Shown here: one piece after another, positions 1 through 7,689 of the stretch
Position numbering within the stretch: the first letter of the stretch is position 1
Layout of the letters: each line of letters opens with the position of its first letter
Assembly: GCF_018403665.1 (NCBI RefSeq)
Contig: NZ_BOVJ01000106.1
Span: 1 to 48,070 of the forward strand
Length of the DNA stretch: 48,070 bases
DNA from: Paenibacillus cisolokensis
GTDB taxonomy: Bacteria > Bacillota > Bacilli > Paenibacillales > Paenibacillaceae
Direction of reading: 5' to 3'
Notes under the pieces: generated by a model
The model's input: only the letters and a program-made list of their open reading frames with translations
Told to the model about the DNA's origin: nothing
Databases searched by the model: none
Program-made: the position numbers and the translations under genes

Positions 1-188
1 GAGGTCAAAAATTCTGTATTATCGCAGAAATTTGAGCGTTCGGGCTGTTAATAGCGGAGAAAAAACTGCACTTTTGCAGTATTGGTTTTGAGCCGGGAAA
101 ACGTATCGAATATCCCCTCGCACACCACGCTGACATATGAGCCATGAACATGTGAGACAGCCTCTTCGACTTGCTGCACGCCGCGTCG
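1..188. other. Intergenic region, window start
   Basis: No convincing coding sequence lies here; the open frames that cross it are antisense to the downstream hydrolase. The only structure I see is a small hairpin at 65-80 (ACTGCA, 4-nt loop, TGCAGT) with an A run before it and TTTT shortly after. It could be a weak terminator for a gene beyond the window edge, but the stem is short and I do not press the call. Confidence 0.4.
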
Positions 189-893
189 TCAATTCGTATT
201 TTTCTCGAGCAGCAATCGTTCGCCGGGCGCCATGACTTTGCCCTTCAGGCCTTTCTCCGCCAGCATCCGGACGAACGTCTCGGCGTCCTGCTTGATCAAG
301 TCGAATGTATTGTAATGGACAGGCACAACCAGCTTCGCCCCGAACCATTCGGCCGCCTGCACCGCATCTTCCGGCCCCATCGTGTAATTATCGCCGATCG
401 GCAGGAAGGCGAGATCGATATCGTACCGGTCGCCAATCATTTTCATGTCGCCGAACAACGCCGTATCGCCCGCATGCAGCACCGTCAGCCCTTCGGCCTT
501 TATAATAAAGCCGCCCGGCATGCCGCCGTAAATGATCTGCCGCTCGTCTCCCAGCACGATGCCCGAGCTGTGAAACGCCTGGATCATTTTCGCTTTGGCA
601 AAGCCCAGATCGACGGTTCCTCCGAGGTTGATCTCCTTCGTTTTCAACCCTTTCCATGCCATATAATTGGCCAGCTCGTAAGTCGCAACGACCGTGGCGT
701 CGTTCTGCCGGGCAACCGGCTCGGCATCGCCGATATGGTCGCCGTGCGCATGCGTCAGCAGCACGTATTCGGCTTTAATCTCTTCCGGCTTGGTGACGGC
801 AAGCGGGTTCCCTCTCAGAAACGGGTCGATGACGAGCGAGTGCGTGCCGACCGTCAATTGGACGCACGAATGTCCGTGATAAACAATTTCCAT
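189..893 (-). CDS. UPF0173-type metal-dependent hydrolase (metallo-beta-lactamase fold)
   Basis: Predicted soluble cytoplasmic hydrolase of 234 residues, related to Bacillus YtkL and the UPF0173 family; the substrate of these enzymes is unknown. The protein opens with MEIVYHGHSC, the family signature. It has the metallo-beta-lactamase metal motif LLTHAHGDHIGD (HxHxDH) near residue 50, followed by further metal-ligand candidates at HSSG, HAGDT and PVHYNT, so the two-metal site looks complete. An in-frame methionine lies six codons upstream, but the start at 893 gives the family N-terminus and sits behind GAGGGAT. It stands alone, on the same strand as the small gene upstream, from which it is separated by a likely terminator. 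I am sure of the fold and unsure of the reaction. Confidence 0.9.
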   Translation of the reverse strand: MEIVYHGHSCVQLTVGTHSLVIDPFLRGNPLAVTKPEEIKAEYVLLTHAHGDHIGDAEPVARQNDATVVATYELANYMAWKGLKTKEINLGGTVDLGFAKAKMIQAFHSSGIVLGDERQIIYGGMPGGFIIKAEGLTVLHAGDTALFGDMKMIGDRYDIDLAFLPIGDNYTMGPEDAVQAAEWFGAKLVVPVHYNTFDLIKQDAETFVRMLAEKGLKGKVMAPGERLLLEKNTN

Positions 894-999
894 TATGTAT
901 CCCTCCCTCAAAATTAAGGTTTGTCTCCCGACGAGCGTTCTACGGGTGTTCTATATCAAATTATGAACGGGATCGGAACAAACTGCAACCCATGGCAAA

Positions 1000-1029
1000 C
1001 AGGCCTTACCCTGTCAAGGATAAGGCCTG
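1000..1029 (-). terminator. Probable terminator downstream of the small unknown gene
   Basis: A perfect 9-bp inverted repeat, CAGGCCTTA at 1000-1008 and TAAGGCCTG at 1021-1029, with a 12-nt loop. Read on the minus strand the stem is followed by TTTGCC, a short T tract. The site lies 27 bp beyond the stop of the 1056-1433 gene and upstream of the hydrolase, so it would end the upstream transcript. Confidence 0.5.
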
Positions 1030-1055
1030 CCGATGACGGTCCCGGCAAGAGACGG

Positions 1056-1433
1056 TCAAATCCACGCTTTCAGGTTAATTTGACGGATGAAATCCTCCCG
1101 CGACTGAACGTCTTTGCTGCCGCCCGATTTTTCCGACTGGTCTCCGCCGTTCATAATTCTGCGAAACAACTCTTCGTTGCGGGTCGCCAGCGCAAAATCG
1201 ATCAACGCTTCCCGTTCCACACGGTCGACTTCCTGCGAAATGAGCGTTTCTTCCAATTCCACATCGTCGCCCGGCACGAGAAAATTGCGATTGACCTTCG
1301 GCACCCGCACCACGTAGTCAAACACATTATCCGCGTTGCGATCGTAAGCAATAATATAGCCATACTCCCCGACGGGGAGGTTCTGTTCGAATCGGTCGGA
1401 CACAATGACCACTTTCTGGCCCAGTTTCAGCAT
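1056..1433 (-). CDS. Small conserved-looking hypothetical protein (125 aa)
   Basis: Unknown function. The 125-residue protein starts MLKLGQKVVIVSDRFEQ and its first 60 residues alternate hydrophobic and polar residues, as expected for a small beta barrel (SH3-like). The phrase DNVFDYVVRVP suggests a conserved core. Residues 65-125 are charged and probably helical, and contain a polar QSEKSGGSKD stretch. There is no signal peptide or membrane segment, so it is probably cytoplasmic. It is monocistronic, with a likely terminator behind it. Codon use resembles its neighbours and the frame is intact, so I take it as a real gene. I recognise no catalytic motif and propose no function. Confidence 0.7.
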   Translation of the reverse strand: MLKLGQKVVIVSDRFEQNLPVGEYGYIIAYDRNADNVFDYVVRVPKVNRNFLVPGDDVELEETLISQEVDRVEREALIDFALATRNEELFRRIMNGGDQSEKSGGSKDVQSREDFIRQINLKAWI

Positions 1434-1498
1434 ATTCGCTTGCCCCCTGTCACAAAACCGCTAGTCTGTCGGACGATATAAGTCAGACGATAAGTTAA

Positions 1499-1528
1499 GA
1501 TTCTACTAAAAATGATTCTACTAAAAAA
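1499..1528. repeat. Short tandem direct repeat (2 x 15 bp)
   Basis: Two adjacent 15-base copies, GATTCTACTAAAAAT and GATTCTACTAAAAAA, lie in the AT-rich gap between the small unknown gene and the end of the sigY operon. They may be a local slippage duplication or part of the small gene's promoter region. Confidence 0.5.
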
Positions 1529-1594
1529 AGTAACGGTGTCCATGAATGGGGCAAACAAGTCGTAACTGAATCGGCCGAACTTGCGAAAACGGGC

Positions 1595-2371
1595 TTAATC
1601 CGCCGGATGAGCGCGCACCGCCCGCACCGCGATCAAGACGGAGCCGATGACGCAAAGCGCCGTGACGGCAACCGTCGGCCAGAGCGACCCGGCGGCGCCT
1701 TCCAGCAACAGCTCCCGGGATGCCGCAGGCAGTCGTCCGGGCGACCAGGCCAGCTGCCGCGGAAAGAGCGACGTCAGCAGCGCCAGCGCAGCGAACGTGC
1801 CGAGCGCCGAGAAAGCCGCGGCAGCCGGGCTTTTCCACAGAGCGCTGAACATAAGGGCGGAGCTGCCGACGACGAGCAGCCACAGCGCATAAAGAGCCGC
1901 GCCGGCCATTGCGTTCCCGACCGCAACGGGGCCGATCAGCACGACGGTATAATACCAGGATGCTGCATAGCCGGCGGCCAGCGATGCCGCGACGAGCGCC
2001 GCCATCGCCAGCCACTTGGACAACACGAAAGCGGCCGGGGAAACCGGCTTGACCAGAATAAGAGCGCCAGTCCCGGTATTCCGCTCCTGTGAGACGGCCC
2101 CCATGAATGACAGGGCGATAATGAGCGCGCCGAATATGCCGTACTGCTCGAGCGTTCCGGCCAATATTTCGCCGCCCGACGGCAGCGGGATCGAAATGAC
2201 CGCCCCTTCCGGCAAGTTGCCTGCCGCGTCCAGCAGCTGCGGGAGGAAATAATACGACACCGGCTGCATAATTCCTAGCAGAATGAAAACGAGCGGAACC
2301 CACAGCCATTTCCAGCTCCTCGCCAGTTCCAGCCATTCCTTGCCGAGCATCGCCGCCAATCCGCGCATCAC
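1595..2371 (-). CDS. yxlG: ABC-2 type transporter permease, YxlG-like
   Basis: Membrane subunit (258 aa) of an ABC transporter, last gene of the sigY-type operon. It has about six hydrophobic segments: WLWVPLVFILLGI near residue 24, IFGALIIALSFMGAV near 80, then segments near 110, 135, 160-210 and 230. The phrase ERNTGTGALILVKPVSPAAFVLSKW is the usual ABC-2 cytoplasmic element. The start is a GTG overlapping the ATPase stop as GTGA; an ATG follows directly. It is the presumed partner of the ATPase encoded just upstream. The transported substrate is unknown. In B. subtilis the YxlEFG products have no clear role in controlling SigY, unlike YxlC and YxlD (family knowledge, from memory). The symbol rests on synteny and size. 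Confidence 0.85.
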   Translation of the reverse strand: MMRGLAAMLGKEWLELARSWKWLWVPLVFILLGIMQPVSYYFLPQLLDAAGNLPEGAVISIPLPSGGEILAGTLEQYGIFGALIIALSFMGAVSQERNTGTGALILVKPVSPAAFVLSKWLAMAALVAASLAAGYAASWYYTVVLIGPVAVGNAMAGAALYALWLLVVGSSALMFSALWKSPAAAAFSALGTFAALALLTSLFPRQLAWSPGRLPAASRELLLEGAAGSLWPTVAVTALCVIGSVLIAVRAVRAHPAD

Positions 2372-3291
2372 GTCGACACCGCCTTCATAAATACGTCTTC
2401 CAAAGTCGAATATCCGGCTTCGATCCGGGCCACCTTTACTCCTTCGTCCGCCATTTCGCGAAGCAGCAAGCGCCGGGCCGCATCCAGATCGGAAACGGCA
2501 AACCGGATGCCGTCCTCAAACGGCAAAGCCGATACGACCGGTCCGCCTGCCTTGCCGGCGCGTCTCTTCACCCATTCGAGAGACGCTTCGTCCCGTTCGG
2601 TACGAACCGTAATGACCGGCTCGCGATAGCGTTCCCGGATATCCGGCAAACTGCCCTGCACGACGATCCGTCCGTCGCGGACAATCATAATGTCGTCGCA
2701 AAGCTCCTCCGCATCGGGCAGGACATGAGTGGAAAACAGAATCGTCGTCTCACGCTTCAGTTCCTTCAACAGCTCCAGCACCTCTCTTCTTCCGACCGGA
2801 TCGAGCGCAGAGACCGGCTCGTCCAGCACAAGCAGCTTCGGCCGATGAACGAGCGCCTGGGCCAGCCCGAGCCGCTGCTTCATGCCCCCCGAATATGTGG
2901 CGATGCGGCGGCGGCCGGCACCGGCCAGTCCGACGCGCGCCAGCAGCTCGTCCGCCGTCCGTTTGGCGTCCGCCGCGCGCAGACCGCACAGCCGCCCGGC
3001 GTACATCATATATTCGCGGCCGCTCATCCAGCCGTAAAAGGAAGGCGACTGCGGCAAATAGCCGATATGCGCCCGAATGTCGCTCCGCTCAGGCAAGCCG
3101 GTAAAGGCGATCCTGCCTTCCGTCGGGCGGAGAAGTCCTGCCAGCATGCGGATCGTCGTCGTCTTGCCCGCTCCGTTCGGCCCGAGCAATGCCGCACACC
3201 GGCCTTCGCCGATGGCGAAGCTGATGCCGTCGACCGCGCGGACGCCGCCGAACGATTTCACCAGTTTTTCTGCCGTCAGCAGCGGCTTCAT
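2368..3291 (-). CDS. yxlF: ABC transporter ATP-binding protein, YxlF-like
   Basis: ATPase subunit of 307 residues. Visible motifs are Walker A (GPNGAGKTTT) near residue 38, the Q loop in YLPQSPSFYG, the signature TYSGGMKQRLGLAQ, Walker B (LLVLDEPVSALDP) and the switch histidine in FSTHVLPDAEELC. Residues 220-307 form the C-terminal extension typical of this exporter-like class. The open frame extends 65 codons further upstream through yxlE, but the ATG at 3291 gives the standard N-terminus MKPLLTAEKLVKSFGG and overlaps the yxlE stop as ATGA, so coupled translation is likely. It should energise the YxlG-like permease encoded next. Confidence 0.92.
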   Translation of the reverse strand: MKPLLTAEKLVKSFGGVRAVDGISFAIGEGRCAALLGPNGAGKTTTIRMLAGLLRPTEGRIAFTGLPERSDIRAHIGYLPQSPSFYGWMSGREYMMYAGRLCGLRAADAKRTADELLARVGLAGAGRRRIATYSGGMKQRLGLAQALVHRPKLLVLDEPVSALDPVGRREVLELLKELKRETTILFSTHVLPDAEELCDDIMIVRDGRIVVQGSLPDIRERYREPVITVRTERDEASLEWVKRRAGKAGGPVVSALPFEDGIRFAVSDLDAARRLLLREMADEGVKVARIEAGYSTLEDVFMKAVST

Positions 3292-3497
3292 CCGTCCATC
3301 CTCCTGCCGAACAGGAAGAAGGCGACCGGACCGATAATATTGACGACGACGATGACGATCGCCCATACCCATTTCGGGCCGCGCGTATGTTCCGCCTTGA
3401 TCAGCGCCGTGAGCGCCGCGACCATCAGGATCAGCTGCACAACAACGACCGGACCGATAATTTGCCACAGCTTCGGGTCCGACCAATGGAAATCCAT
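3288..3497 (-). CDS. yxlE: Small membrane protein with PLDc_N-like domain, YxlE-like
   Basis: A 69-residue protein with two membrane segments, IIGPVVVVQLILMVAALTAL and WVWAIVIVVVNIIGPVAFFL, and the family ending FGRR. This arrangement matches the N-terminal domain found in cardiolipin synthases and in stand-alone YxlE proteins; no HKD catalytic motif is present, so it is not a phospholipase by itself. The frame also offers a GTG at 3506, but GGGAG abuts that codon, while the ATG at 3497 lies about nine bases behind it and is preferred. It overlaps the ATPase start by 4 nt. The role is unknown; it belongs to the sigY operon. Confidence 0.82.
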   Translation of the reverse strand: MDFHWSDPKLWQIIGPVVVVQLILMVAALTALIKAEHTRGPKWVWAIVIVVVNIIGPVAFFLFGRRMDG

Positions 3498-3522
3498 ATC
3501 ATTCACTCTCCCTTAGCTTCCT

Positions 3523-3723
3523 TCACTTCACTTTGCGCTTGCGGCGAACGAGCAGCCAATAGAAGAGGAGCGGCAGCGGAAACTGAATCAGTCCCCACAG
3601 CCCCCAAAACCACGGATACCGCTTCCGCTTGCGGGCATCGATAAACAGCCATGTCGACTGGGTGAGCATGATCGGGGCGATGACGAGCCAAACCCAATAC
3701 TCGACTTCGGCCAGTTCTTTCAA
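3523..3723 (-). CDS. yxlD: YxlD-like membrane protein, likely SigY negative regulator
   Basis: A 66-residue protein with two membrane segments (VEYWVWLVIAPIMLTQSTWL and WFWGLWGLIQFPLPLLFYWL), a basic loop FIDARKRKRYPW and a basic tail RRKRKVK. The start is inferred: a TTG overlapping the yxlC stop in the four bases TTGA gives the expected size, and no ATG gives a full first membrane helix. In B. subtilis YxlC and YxlD together restrain SigY at the membrane; here the order sigY-yxlC-yxlD is kept. I am confident in the gene and less so in the exact start, because the ribosome binding site before the TTG is poor and translational coupling must be assumed. Confidence 0.75.
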   Translation of the reverse strand: MKELAEVEYWVWLVIAPIMLTQSTWLFIDARKRKRYPWFWGLWGLIQFPLPLLFYWLLVRRKRKVK

Positions 3724-4049
3724 CGATTCGGCCAATCGCGCTTCACCCGCTTTCCGAACCGTCTGAAGACGAACCACAAAGCGCCGGCCAATCCTGCAGC
3801 CTGCAGGACGGCGAACAGAGGCAGATCGTAGTTCAGCAGCCAGAACATGACGGACAGAACCGCAAACGATGCCAGCCAGAACAGCCCCAAGTCCCGCCAC
3901 AGCGTCCGCTTGAGCCGCCGCCGCTCCTCAACGAGCGCTTTGAACCACCATTCCGGCGGAACGCCCGGCTCGTGAAGCTCTTCCATACGGTCCAATGCCC
4001 CTTTGATTTTGCTGTGAAACCACAGCTCATCGCGATCCCGTTCACGCAT
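3720..4049 (-). CDS. yxlC: YxlC-like anti-sigma factor component
   Basis: A 109-residue protein. Residues 1-50 are charged and cytoplasmic (MRERDRDELWFHSKIK, then HEPGVPPEWWFKALVEERRR). Two membrane segments follow, LFWLASFAVLSVMFWLL and LFAVLQAAGLAGALWFVF, and the tail is basic. This is the layout of B. subtilis YxlC, which with YxlD inhibits SigY. The ATG overlaps the end of sigY by eight bases, so the two proteins are probably made in a fixed ratio. The N-terminal domain is the likely sigma-binding part (inference). Confidence 0.83.
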   Translation of the reverse strand: MRERDRDELWFHSKIKGALDRMEELHEPGVPPEWWFKALVEERRRLKRTLWRDLGLFWLASFAVLSVMFWLLNYDLPLFAVLQAAGLAGALWFVFRRFGKRVKRDWPNR

Positions 4050-4569
4050 CGTCGCCCAACTCCTTCCGCAGTTCGTTTATTCCGTTATGAACTCTCGATT
4101 TGACGGTTCCCGCCGGTATGCCCATCATCGCGCCGATTTCATCGTATCCGTAGCCGTAATAATGCTTCAGCAAAATCGCCATCCGCACGCCCGGCGGCAG
4201 TCGGCCGAGCGCATCCATAGCAGCCGGCCATTCCCCTTGCGCCTGCAGCGTCTCGTAACGGAGCGAGCGCGCTGCGTACTCGTCCTGCCGCCACCTTCGT
4301 TCCCTCTTGCGCCGCCGGGCGGCGTCGATGACGAGCCGCGACGCGATGGCGACAAGCCAGGTTGAAAACTTCGAGTCGCGCCGGAACGCGGCGATGCTCT
4401 CGATGGCCCGGATCATCGTCTCCTGCGCGATATCTTCGGCGAGCGGACGGTTCATCGTCACCTTCAGCAAATAGTTCATGACGAAAGGGTAATGCTCCCG
4501 AAGCAGGGCGGCCAGCGCATCCGCATCTCCGCGTACCGCACGGGCTATGCGAACATCCTCGTTATCCAA
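4042..4569 (-). CDS. sigY: ECF RNA polymerase sigma factor SigY
   Basis: Extracytoplasmic-function sigma factor of 175 residues. Sigma region 2 is at about residues 20-90, with the core-binding stretch AEDIAQETMIRAIESI and the promoter-melting part FSTWLVAIASRLVIDAARRR. Region 4 is at about 115-170, with the helix-turn-helix YGYDEIGAMMGIPAGTVKSRVHNG. The start is TTG at 4569: GGAAGGA lies about nine bases upstream and the length then matches B. subtilis SigY (178 aa), whereas the earlier in-frame codon would add 17 residues with no similarity. Its six-gene operon has the Bacillus gene order, and a match to the SigY promoter consensus lies upstream, so it should activate its own transcription while YxlC/YxlD hold it inactive. 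Confidence 0.93.
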   Translation of the reverse strand: MDNEDVRIARAVRGDADALAALLREHYPFVMNYLLKVTMNRPLAEDIAQETMIRAIESIAAFRRDSKFSTWLVAIASRLVIDAARRRKRERRWRQDEYAARSLRYETLQAQGEWPAAMDALGRLPPGVRMAILLKHYYGYGYDEIGAMMGIPAGTVKSRVHNGINELRKELGDDA

Positions 4570-4630
4570 GCGAGAACATCCTTCCTTCTGTATTCTGTAT
4601 TCTGTGACGAATATTTGCATTTGCCAGTAT

Positions 4631-4656
4631 GACGTACAGGATGGCCAAAACGTTCA
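4631..4656 (-). promoter_or_regulatory. Predicted SigY autoregulatory promoter
   Basis: On the minus strand the sequence reads TGAACG, exactly 16 bases, then CGTC, about 60 bases before the sigY TTG. This equals the SigY recognition sequence reported for B. subtilis (TGAACG-N16-CGTC, from memory). The match in both boxes and in spacing, directly upstream of sigY, makes autoregulation very likely. Confidence 0.85.
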
Positions 4657-4747
4657 CAGCGATGCAAACCGTTTCGAAAAAACATCTTTGCAAATAACAC
4701 GGAAGCGGAAGCTCCGCTTGGAGGAGCTTCCGCTTCCCATTCGCTCA

Positions 4748-5980
4748 TTACGGCAGAACGATAAGCCCTTCGGGGTAGCAAGTCAACGGCCGCGGCCCGC
4801 CTTCCGTTACAAGATACGTATCCTCCACACCGACGACGCCGCGGCCCGGGAACGCAAATTTCGGCTCCACCGCAACGGTCATGCCGGGTTCGAGCGGATC
4901 GTCGAAACCGTTCGCCAGCACAGGCCATTCGCCGACCTCAAGCCCGATGCCGTGGCCGAGAAACTTGACCCGATCGGCGCCGAACCCCATAAAATGTTCC
5001 GGCCATCCGGATTCGTCCGCCAGCCGCAGTGCTTCCTGATACAAGGCGGAACATCGCACGCCCGGAACCATCCTCCGCCTGGCTGCCTGAAGGATCGCTT
5101 CGGACCGCTTGTACGCTTCGGCCAGATCATCGGGCAATGCGCCGATGACGGCCGTGCGCGTCTGATCGATAACATAACCGTCGACGCAGCAGCCGATATC
5201 GATCAGAATCGGCTCGTCGCGCGCGAACGTCTTGCCGCTGACGCCTTGGGCTGCGGCGGGGCCGAGACCTCTTCCGCCCGCCGGCCCGTCGAAAGCGGAA
5301 GGCTCGGCCGCCGCGGCTCCCGAGCCGACCATACCGGTGACAATCTCCTGATTGTAACCGCGCACGCGCATCATGCCGATATGCCCGCGAATCCGCAGCT
5401 CATATTCGAGACGGGCCATCCAGGCAAGCTCGGTTACGCCTTCGCGCAAATCGTTCAAAGCCTCGGTCAGCGCGTCGCTGACGATGCGCGCGGCCCGCTC
5501 GATGCGCGCAATCTCCCAAGGCGTCTTGACCGCCCGGACCCGCCTTACGAGCGCTGAGCCGTCCGCCAGCGTCGGCGCGGAAGCCGCTTCCCCGCTCCGC
5601 AGTGCTTCAAGGAGCCGCAAATAGGTTTGCGCCGGCATCGTATCGAGATCGGCGGCCAGCGTCCTGCCGCCGCCCGCCGCAAACAGCTGCGGGCAATCCC
5701 GCTCCAAGGCGGCCCGGAAGCCGCGGAGCGAACCGAGCGGCGCCGTGCGGACCGCAGACTCCCGGGCCGCCCGCGTCAGACTGCGGCGGACGTAGAATAC
5801 CGCTTCCCCCTCGGCCGGGATCACCGCATAGCCCGTCTGCATCGACCCGGTAGCGTACAAAATATCGACGTTCTGCGTCAGCAGCAGCCCGTCGTATCCT
5901 TCCCGCCGCAGCGCCTGCTGCAGACGGACGATGCGTCCGTGCACTTCTTCTCTCGGTATGCGATATTGGTCCTCTATCAT
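4748..5980 (-). CDS. M24 family metallopeptidase (Xaa-Pro aminopeptidase-like)
   Basis: A 410-residue cytoplasmic peptidase. Residues 1-150 form a creatinase-type N-terminal domain and 160-410 the pita-bread catalytic domain. All five metal ligands are visible in order: Asp in LIDIGC, Asp in YVIDQTRT, His in FLGHGIGLEV, Glu in VAVEPKF and Glu in VGVEDTY. The enzyme should remove an N-terminal residue before proline or hydrolyse a related dipeptide; the substrate cannot be read from sequence. An Ala/Gly-rich stretch (near residues 220-250) lies between the third and fourth secondary elements. The ATG at 5980 follows GAGAGGAG at good spacing, so the longer upstream extension is dropped. It is monocistronic, between the sigY promoter and the divergent germination operon. 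Confidence 0.92.
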   Translation of the reverse strand: MIEDQYRIPREEVHGRIVRLQQALRREGYDGLLLTQNVDILYATGSMQTGYAVIPAEGEAVFYVRRSLTRAARESAVRTAPLGSLRGFRAALERDCPQLFAAGGGRTLAADLDTMPAQTYLRLLEALRSGEAASAPTLADGSALVRRVRAVKTPWEIARIERAARIVSDALTEALNDLREGVTELAWMARLEYELRIRGHIGMMRVRGYNQEIVTGMVGSGAAAAEPSAFDGPAGGRGLGPAAAQGVSGKTFARDEPILIDIGCCVDGYVIDQTRTAVIGALPDDLAEAYKRSEAILQAARRRMVPGVRCSALYQEALRLADESGWPEHFMGFGADRVKFLGHGIGLEVGEWPVLANGFDDPLEPGMTVAVEPKFAFPGRGVVGVEDTYLVTEGGPRPLTCYPEGLIVLP

Positions 5981-6125
5981 GAAGCAGCTCCTCTCAAGTC
6001 CTGACTTTCTCCTTTCATTAGAGCAGGTCGGCATCCGGCTCGTCAACCTCATCTCTAAAGCCTTCCTGTCGTCCGCTGTCGCGAAAGGGATTGTCCGCGA
6101 GATCGGCGGGACCGAGTGAACATAC

Positions 6126-6154
6126 GAATAAAATGGCCCGTTGCGGTCATGATA
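6126..6154 (+). promoter_or_regulatory. Predicted SigG-type promoter of the germinant receptor operon
   Basis: GAATA at 6126-6130, 17 bases, then CATGATA at 6148-6154, ending 35 bases before the gerA-like ATG. The forespore SigG consensus is roughly GHATR-N17/18-CATWHTA; the match is 5 of 5 in the -35 box and 6 of 7 in the -10 box. GerA-family operons are classically SigG dependent, so position and sequence agree. Confidence 0.6.
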
Positions 6155-6189
6155 AGGTTTGAACTTTCACCTATGTGAGGAAGCATGCT

Positions 6190-7689
6190 ATGAAATGGAG
6201 AAACTGGTTTTCGAATCGATCCGATCAATCGAATTCCCGCACCGATCATAACGGGGCGCTTCCCGATGCGAGCGGTCCGCCGACGCTGGAAAACATCAAG
6301 TTATTGTTTCAGGATATTCACGATGCGCATGTCCATGAGCTAATGGCGGACGGTCAAATCGTGAAGCTGTTTTATATCCGCTCCCTGGTAGACGGAACCC
6401 AACTGCAAAGCGATATAGTGTTTCCGGTACTTCACAGTACCGCAGGTCAAACCGGGTGGAAAGTCATATCCGACGACGTTATACAAGTCAAGACATTATC
6501 GCAGGCGCAAGAACAGATTTTGACCGGATCCGTGCTCGTTATTTATGAAAACGGGCTCGTCTACGCGGTCAATAAAAAGAATACTCTCGGCCGCTCTATC
6601 GATACTTCCGAACAGGAAGCCATTATGTACGGTCCGAAAGACAGCTTGAGCGAACAACTCGAAAACAGTTTGACGTTAATTCGCCGCAGACTTCCGGTCC
6701 CGAACCTGAAATCGAAAAAATATTCGCTCGGTTCATTAAGCAAAACCACGGTCATCCTTCTTTATATGGAAGGCATCGTCAATCCGGAATTGGTCCGAAT
6801 AGCCGATCAAAAAACGAAGGCGATCGATTTCGACGCCTTTTTCGATTCGGCGCATCTTTCCGCTTTTCTGGAGGATCACGTGTTCAGCGTTTTCCCCCAA
6901 TTCCAGCAAACGGACCGGCCCGATGTTTTGGCCTCGGCGCTTTCAAGCGGCAAATTAGTTTGGGTAGTCGACAATACGCCGTTCGCATTGGTTGCGCCCG
7001 TTACCTTTTTCGACCTTTTCCAGACTCCCGAAGACTACGTGCATCGATGGATGGTCGGCAGTTTTCTGAGGGGTCTTCGATTTGTTGCCTTTATGATCGC
7101 ACTTGTTTTGACACCGATCTATGTGGCGGTCACCGTGCATCATTATCAAATGATCCCTCTGGAAATGTTGTTTGTGCTCATGCAGTCCCGAAGCGAAGTT
7201 CCGTTCACTCCGCTATGGGAGGCTTTGTTAATGCTTTTGACGCTTGAAATTTTGAAGGAAGCGAGTTTGCGTATGCCGACCAAATCGGGCCAAACCCTAG
7301 GCGTCGTAGGAGGTATCGTAATCGGACAAGCTGCGGTCCAGGCAGGGATCGCCAGCAATATCCTGATCATCTTTATTTCCATATCCGCCATCGCGTCCTT
7401 TTTGGTCCCCAATTATTTGATGACCAACTCAGGAAAATTAATCCAGTTTATTTTTCTCATTTTGGCCGCATGGCTCGGAATGTGGGGCGTCGGGTTCGGA
7501 ATATTTTGGCTTTTCATCCATCTGCACGGTCTGACTTCGTTGCGCCAGCCTTATCTGGCGCCATTAGTCCCGTTTTACAAAGGCGACTGGAAGGACACCA
7601 TTGTCCGCTTCCCGATCAAGGCACTCAAAACCCGTCCCCGTTACTTAAAACCGTTGGCGCTATATAAAATATCCAAAAGGAGGACATGA
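6190..7689 (+). CDS. Spore germinant receptor subunit A (GerA/GerKA family)
   Basis: A 499-residue A subunit of a GerA-type nutrient receptor in the spore inner membrane. The N-terminal hydrophilic domain spans about residues 1-285 and includes the family segments NIKLLFQDIHDAHVHEL, LFYIRSLVDGT and YMEGIVNPELV. About five membrane helices follow, with the conserved phrases FTPLWEALLMLLTLEILKEA, RMPTKSGQTLGVVGG and VPNYLM, then a basic cytoplasmic tail. A GTG at 6175 is also in frame, but AGGA lies eight bases before the ATG at 6190, which is preferred. It shares ATGA with the B-subunit gene. The intact A subunit next to frame-broken B and C genes is one reason to suspect base-calling errors there. 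Ligand specificity cannot be inferred. Confidence 0.93.
   Translation: MKWRNWFSNRSDQSNSRTDHNGALPDASGPPTLENIKLLFQDIHDAHVHELMADGQIVKLFYIRSLVDGTQLQSDIVFPVLHSTAGQTGWKVISDDVIQVKTLSQAQEQILTGSVLVIYENGLVYAVNKKNTLGRSIDTSEQEAIMYGPKDSLSEQLENSLTLIRRRLPVPNLKSKKYSLGSLSKTTVILLYMEGIVNPELVRIADQKTKAIDFDAFFDSAHLSAFLEDHVFSVFPQFQQTDRPDVLASALSSGKLVWVVDNTPFALVAPVTFFDLFQTPEDYVHRWMVGSFLRGLRFVAFMIALVLTPIYVAVTVHHYQMIPLEMLFVLMQSRSEVPFTPLWEALLMLLTLEILKEASLRMPTKSGQTLGVVGGIVIGQAAVQAGIASNILIIFISISAIASFLVPNYLMTNSGKLIQFIFLILAAWLGMWGVGFGIFWLFIHLHGLTSLRQPYLAPLVPFYKGDWKDTIVRFPIKALKTRPRYLKPLALYKISKRRT

Noticed and set aside
1521..2336. A 271-codon frame overlapping yxlG on the same strand
   Set aside because: An Arg/Gly-rich out-of-frame shadow of the permease gene; the permease frame has proper membrane helices and a coupled start.
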